From: Variovorax davisae
GTDB lineage: Bacteria; Pseudomonadota; Gammaproteobacteria; Burkholderiales; Burkholderiaceae_C
Direction of reading: 5' to 3'
Assembly: GCF_030316845.1 (NCBI RefSeq)
Contig: NZ_JASZYS010000011.1
Coordinates: 124,001 to 188,000 of the forward strand
Length of the DNA stretch: 64,000 nucleotides
Within the stretch, counting starts at the first letter, position 1. Each line of letters opens with the position of its first letter. Under the pieces are notes generated by a model. That model had not been told where the DNA came from. It was given only the letters and a program-made list of their open reading frames with translations, and did not search any database. A program made the position numbers and the translations under genes. This document shows, piece after piece, positions 61,571-64,000 of the stretch.

Positions 61571-63493
61571 TCAGGCGTTGCTGGTCGCGCGCACCTCGGC
61601 GAGGGTCGTGAGCCCCTGCAGCACCTTCTCGATGCCATCCTGGCGCAGGGTGTGCATGCCGCCGGCCTGCGCCGCCGCGAGGATCGTCTCGAGCGGGGAG
61701 CGGGCCTGCACCAGGCGGCGCAGATCCTTGGACATCGCCATCAGTTCATGGATGCCGATCCGCCCGCGGAAGCCGGTCTGGCCGCAGGCTTCGCAGCCCG
61801 GGCAGGTCGAGGTCATGAGCTGGCCTTCGCGGCCGAAGCGGCGCAGCCAATGCGCCAGCACGGCATCGCGCGCCGGCGGCGCCAGGCCCTCCGCGAAGGC
61901 GCGCAGGTAGTCCGCCAGCAGCGCGTCCACCTCGGCCGCCGTCGCCGGGCGGCTGGTGACGCACTTCGCACAGAGCTTGCGCACCAGCCGCTGCGCCTGG
62001 ATGGCCAGCAGCGAATCGGCGAAGTTGAAGGCGTCCAGGCCCATGTCGAGCAGCCGGGTCACGGTCTCCGCGGCGCTGTTCGTGTGCAGCGTCGACAGCA
62101 CCAGGTGGCCGGTGAGCGAGGCCTCGATGGCCATCTTCGCGGTCTCCTCGTCGCGGATCTCGCCCACCATCACCACGTCCGGATCGGCCCGCAGGAAGGC
62201 GCGCAAGGCCTTGGCGAAGGTCCAGTCGATGCGCGGGTTCACCTGGACCTGCCGCAGCCCGGGCTGCGTGATCTCGACCGGGTCCTCGGCGGTCCAGATC
62301 TTCCGGTCGGGCGTGTTGATGTGCATCAGCGCCGAATGCAGGGTCGTCGTCTTGCCCGAGCCGGTGGGGCCCACGCACAGCACCAGTCCGTACGGGCGCT
62401 CGACGGCTTCGCGCAGCTTCTGCAGGTTGCGCGGCGACAGGCCCAGGTTCTCCAGGGCGATCGCATTGGCCGAGGCGAGCAGGCGCATCACCACGTCTTC
62501 GAGGCCGTTGTTGGTCGGAATGGTCGCCACCCGCAGCTCGAGCGGATGCTGGGCCGAAAACTTCGAGAAGATGATCTTGCCGTCCTGCGGCTTGCGCTTC
62601 TCGCTGATGTCCAGGTCGCACATGATCTTGATCCGCGCGATGATGGCATTGCGGTAGTTCGGCGGCAGCTCGAGATAGGTGTGGAGGCGGCCGTCGCGCC
62701 GAAAGCGGATGCGGATCTTCTCTCGCCCCGGATAGCTCTCGATGTGGATGTCCGAGACGCCCTCGGCGTGGGCCTCGATGATCATCCGGTTCACCATCCG
62801 CACCAGCGAGTTGTCCGACTGCTCGATGGGCAGCTCCTCGCTGGTCTGCTCGCGCCCCTCCTTCTCGAGCGTCTCGAGCAGCTCGCTGGCGTCGATGTCG
62901 AACTCGAGCGGCCGGGACGGATCGTCGGCGGCGGCCTTGGCGTCCATGGCGCCGATCGCCTCGTAGGCCTTCTTGAGCACCTGGTCGAGGTTGCGGCAAT
63001 GGGCGAGCACGGGCACCACCTTCGCCTGGGCGATGAACTCGAGCTCGTCGATGGCGGCACGCCGGCCCGAGGGGTCGTCCAGCGCCGCGATCAAGCGCCC
63101 GTTCGACACCATCAAGGGCATGACCTGCAGCCGCTGCGCCGCGCCGTGACCCACCTTGCGCAGGGCCTCCACCGCGGCCGGGAAGCGGTCGAGGTCGACC
63201 AGGGGGTAGCCCATCTTGTGGGCGAGGGCCGATTGCAGGTCGCTGCGGGACATGACGCCCATGCGAACCAGCGTTTCGCCGAGCGGCACGGCGCGGTCGA
63301 GCTGCTGCGCGGCCAGGCCGGCGTTCAGTTGCGCGTCCGTGATGATGCCGAGCGAGGTCAGCGCCTGCCCGATCCGCACCAGTGGCATCCGGCCCTGCGC
63401 CTCCAGGCGGGTCAGCAGTTCCTCGGGCGTGCGCACTTCGGTCATCGACGGCGTGCTGCGAGAAGGGGCTGCAGGCACAGTGGTTGCGGTCAT
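61571..63493 (-). CDS. GspE/PilB-type secretion ATPase with MshEN domain
   Basis: 640 residues. Residues 38-95 hold two consecutive MshEN-like motifs (RIGQALTSLGIITDAQL and PLGETLVRMGVMSRSDL), the fold that binds cyclic di-GMP in MshE. The ATPase domain (about 225-600) has Walker A GPTGSGKT (375-382), an Asp box (VTAEDPVEI-like TAEDPVEI), Walker B and His box regions, and a zinc tetracysteine (CAKC ... CPGCEAC). It powers assembly of a type II secretion pseudopilus or type IV pilus. No other secretion or pilus gene is in view, so it appears orphan here. ATG 63493 is preferred over a longer low-complexity reading. Confidence 0.9.
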   Translation of the reverse strand: MTATTVPAAPSRSTPSMTEVRTPEELLTRLEAQGRMPLVRIGQALTSLGIITDAQLNAGLAAQQLDRAVPLGETLVRMGVMSRSDLQSALAHKMGYPLVDLDRFPAAVEALRKVGHGAAQRLQVMPLMVSNGRLIAALDDPSGRRAAIDELEFIAQAKVVPVLAHCRNLDQVLKKAYEAIGAMDAKAAADDPSRPLEFDIDASELLETLEKEGREQTSEELPIEQSDNSLVRMVNRMIIEAHAEGVSDIHIESYPGREKIRIRFRRDGRLHTYLELPPNYRNAIIARIKIMCDLDISEKRKPQDGKIIFSKFSAQHPLELRVATIPTNNGLEDVVMRLLASANAIALENLGLSPRNLQKLREAVERPYGLVLCVGPTGSGKTTTLHSALMHINTPDRKIWTAEDPVEITQPGLRQVQVNPRIDWTFAKALRAFLRADPDVVMVGEIRDEETAKMAIEASLTGHLVLSTLHTNSAAETVTRLLDMGLDAFNFADSLLAIQAQRLVRKLCAKCVTSRPATAAEVDALLADYLRAFAEGLAPPARDAVLAHWLRRFGREGQLMTSTCPGCEACGQTGFRGRIGIHELMAMSKDLRRLVQARSPLETILAAAQAGGMHTLRQDGIEKVLQGLTTLAEVRATSNA

Positions 63494-63553
63494 CGGTCTT
63501 TCCTGTTGAGCTTGCCGACGCGCCATCGAAGACGCTCCCGAAGCCAGTTCGAG

Positions 63554-63586
63554 GCGGGCGCTGCCTCTGCTATCGGCAGCGCCCGC
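63554..63586 (-). promoter_or_regulatory. 12-bp perfect hairpin between the phospholipase-type gene and the ATPase gene
   Basis: GCGGGCGCTGCC at 63554-63565 and GGCAGCGCCCGC at 63575-63586 pair perfectly with a 9-base loop. It lies in the 131-base gap between two same-strand genes. There is no run of T afterwards on the coding strand, so it may be a factor-dependent terminator, an mRNA-stabilising element or a pause site. Confidence 0.45.
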
Positions 63587-63624
63587 GATTCCTGAAGGCT
63601 CCGGTGCCGGAAAAAATGCGCGCC

Positions 63625-64000
63625 TCAGAGCAACCAGTCGAGCGGCAGCGGTTCGAGCAGGCGCACGGCGGCGCGCTGCCACCAGCTCGTCAGGGGTTCG
63701 ACCGCCACCGACCGGCCCGTGGCGTCGACCCAGCGCAGGCCTGCGCTCCCCGGATCGAGCCGCAGCTCCCAGCTGCTGCGCGGAACGCGCAGCTCGAAGA
63801 CATGCGCGATGGCGGCGGCCAGCTCCGGGCTGTCGATGATCAGGCCCAGCTCGGTGTTCAGCCGGGCCGAGCGCGGATCGAAGTTGAACGAACCGACGAA
63901 GACGCGTTCCATGTCGACACCGAAGGTCTTCGCATGCAGGCTGGAGCCGGAGCTGCCGGATCCGCCGGGCATGCGCGGGCCGTCGTCCCGGCGCGCCGCC
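63625..64000 (-). CDS. Phospholipase D / cardiolipin-synthase-like protein (C-terminal end)
   Basis: Only the last 125 codons are inside the window; the frame continues past the right edge. The second HKD motif is visible, His-x-Lys-x4-Asp in SLHAKTFGVD, followed by VFVGSFNFDPRSARLNTELGLII, the typical PLD-family end. Such proteins cleave or transfer phosphodiester bonds in membrane lipids. A glycine/serine stretch before the motif (GGSGSSGSS) is a linker or natural variant. The final segment (TSWWQRAAVRLLEPLPLDWLL) is hydrophobic, as in cardiolipin synthases. Confidence 0.85.
   Translation of the reverse strand, partial: AARRDDGPRMPGGSGSSGSSLHAKTFGVDMERVFVGSFNFDPRSARLNTELGLIIDSPELAAAIAHVFELRVPRSSWELRLDPGSAGLRWVDATGRSVAVEPLTSWWQRAAVRLLEPLPLDWLL

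Overview
The window is GC-rich, gene-dense DNA that looks like a chromosome segment of a betaproteobacterium, most likely order Burkholderiales and plausibly a Comamonadaceae such as a Variovorax-like soil or plant-associated bacterium. This placement is inferred from the GC-biased codon use, the repertoire (many periplasmic binding proteins, LysR/TetR-controlled catabolic operons, a kdpFABCDE locus, DUF2970, DUF3606) and protein style; no rRNA, tRNA, prophage, insertion sequence or CRISPR array was seen.

Layout. 0-3.2 kb: the end of a peptide-type binding protein, a BAAT-like acyl hydrolase and a double CMD/AhpD protein, apparently one operon. 3.2-9.7 kb: RlpA lipoprotein, a stand-alone CHASE2 membrane protein, a haloperoxidase-like hydrolase divergent from a GlxA-type AraC regulator, a tyrosine-recombinase homologue that has lost its catalytic residues, and a GFA-family enzyme. 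9.8-18.1 kb: the potassium-scavenging operon kdpFABCDE, preceded by an overlapping 34-codon hydrophobic micropeptide gene and by GCGTAAA repeats that may be the KdpE operator. 18.2-22.5 kb: DUF2970, an Rrf2 regulator lacking cluster-ligand cysteines, an SPFH / ribbon-helix-helix / serine-hydrolase operon with a perfect 16-bp palindrome over its promoter, and small envelope proteins.

22.5-38.1 kb: the most striking region, a run of 14 co-oriented, nearly abutting genes ending at a TetR gene on the other strand. It encodes a complete Liv-type ABC importer (binding protein, two permeases, two ATPases), two tandem amidohydrolases, an alpha/beta hydrolase, an FAH-family enzyme, a quinone-oxidoreductase fused to an SRPBCC domain, a second SRPBCC protein, a VOC protein, a flotillin, and both halves of the plant Tm-1 protein: the UPF0261 half is fused to the LivF ATPase and the PEP-hydrolase-like TIM barrel is the next gene. 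A 20-bp inverted repeat between the first gene and tetR is the likely operator. This looks like uptake plus stepwise breakdown of an unidentified organic compound.

38-52 kb: TetR and a kynurenine-formamidase-like hydrolase, OmpW, then a roughly 900-bp stretch with relics (a terminator, an FAH-like C-terminal fragment, a small lipoprotein) and an orphan YejA-like binding protein of lower GC whose yejB partner is cut to 13 codons; then an acyl-CoA ligase, a glycosyltransferase, LysR/MFS and TetR/MFS pairs.

52-60.6 kb: a second catabolic operon (VOC protein, NMT1-type binding protein, permease, salicylate-hydroxylase-like flavoprotein, ATPase, HpxZ-like protein, 2-keto-4-pentenoate-hydratase-like protein) downstream of a LysR/SDR pair, with a palindrome in the promoter region. 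60.6-64 kb: small unknown proteins, an orphan GspE/PilB ATPase with a MshEN domain, and the end of a phospholipase-D-type protein that runs off the window.
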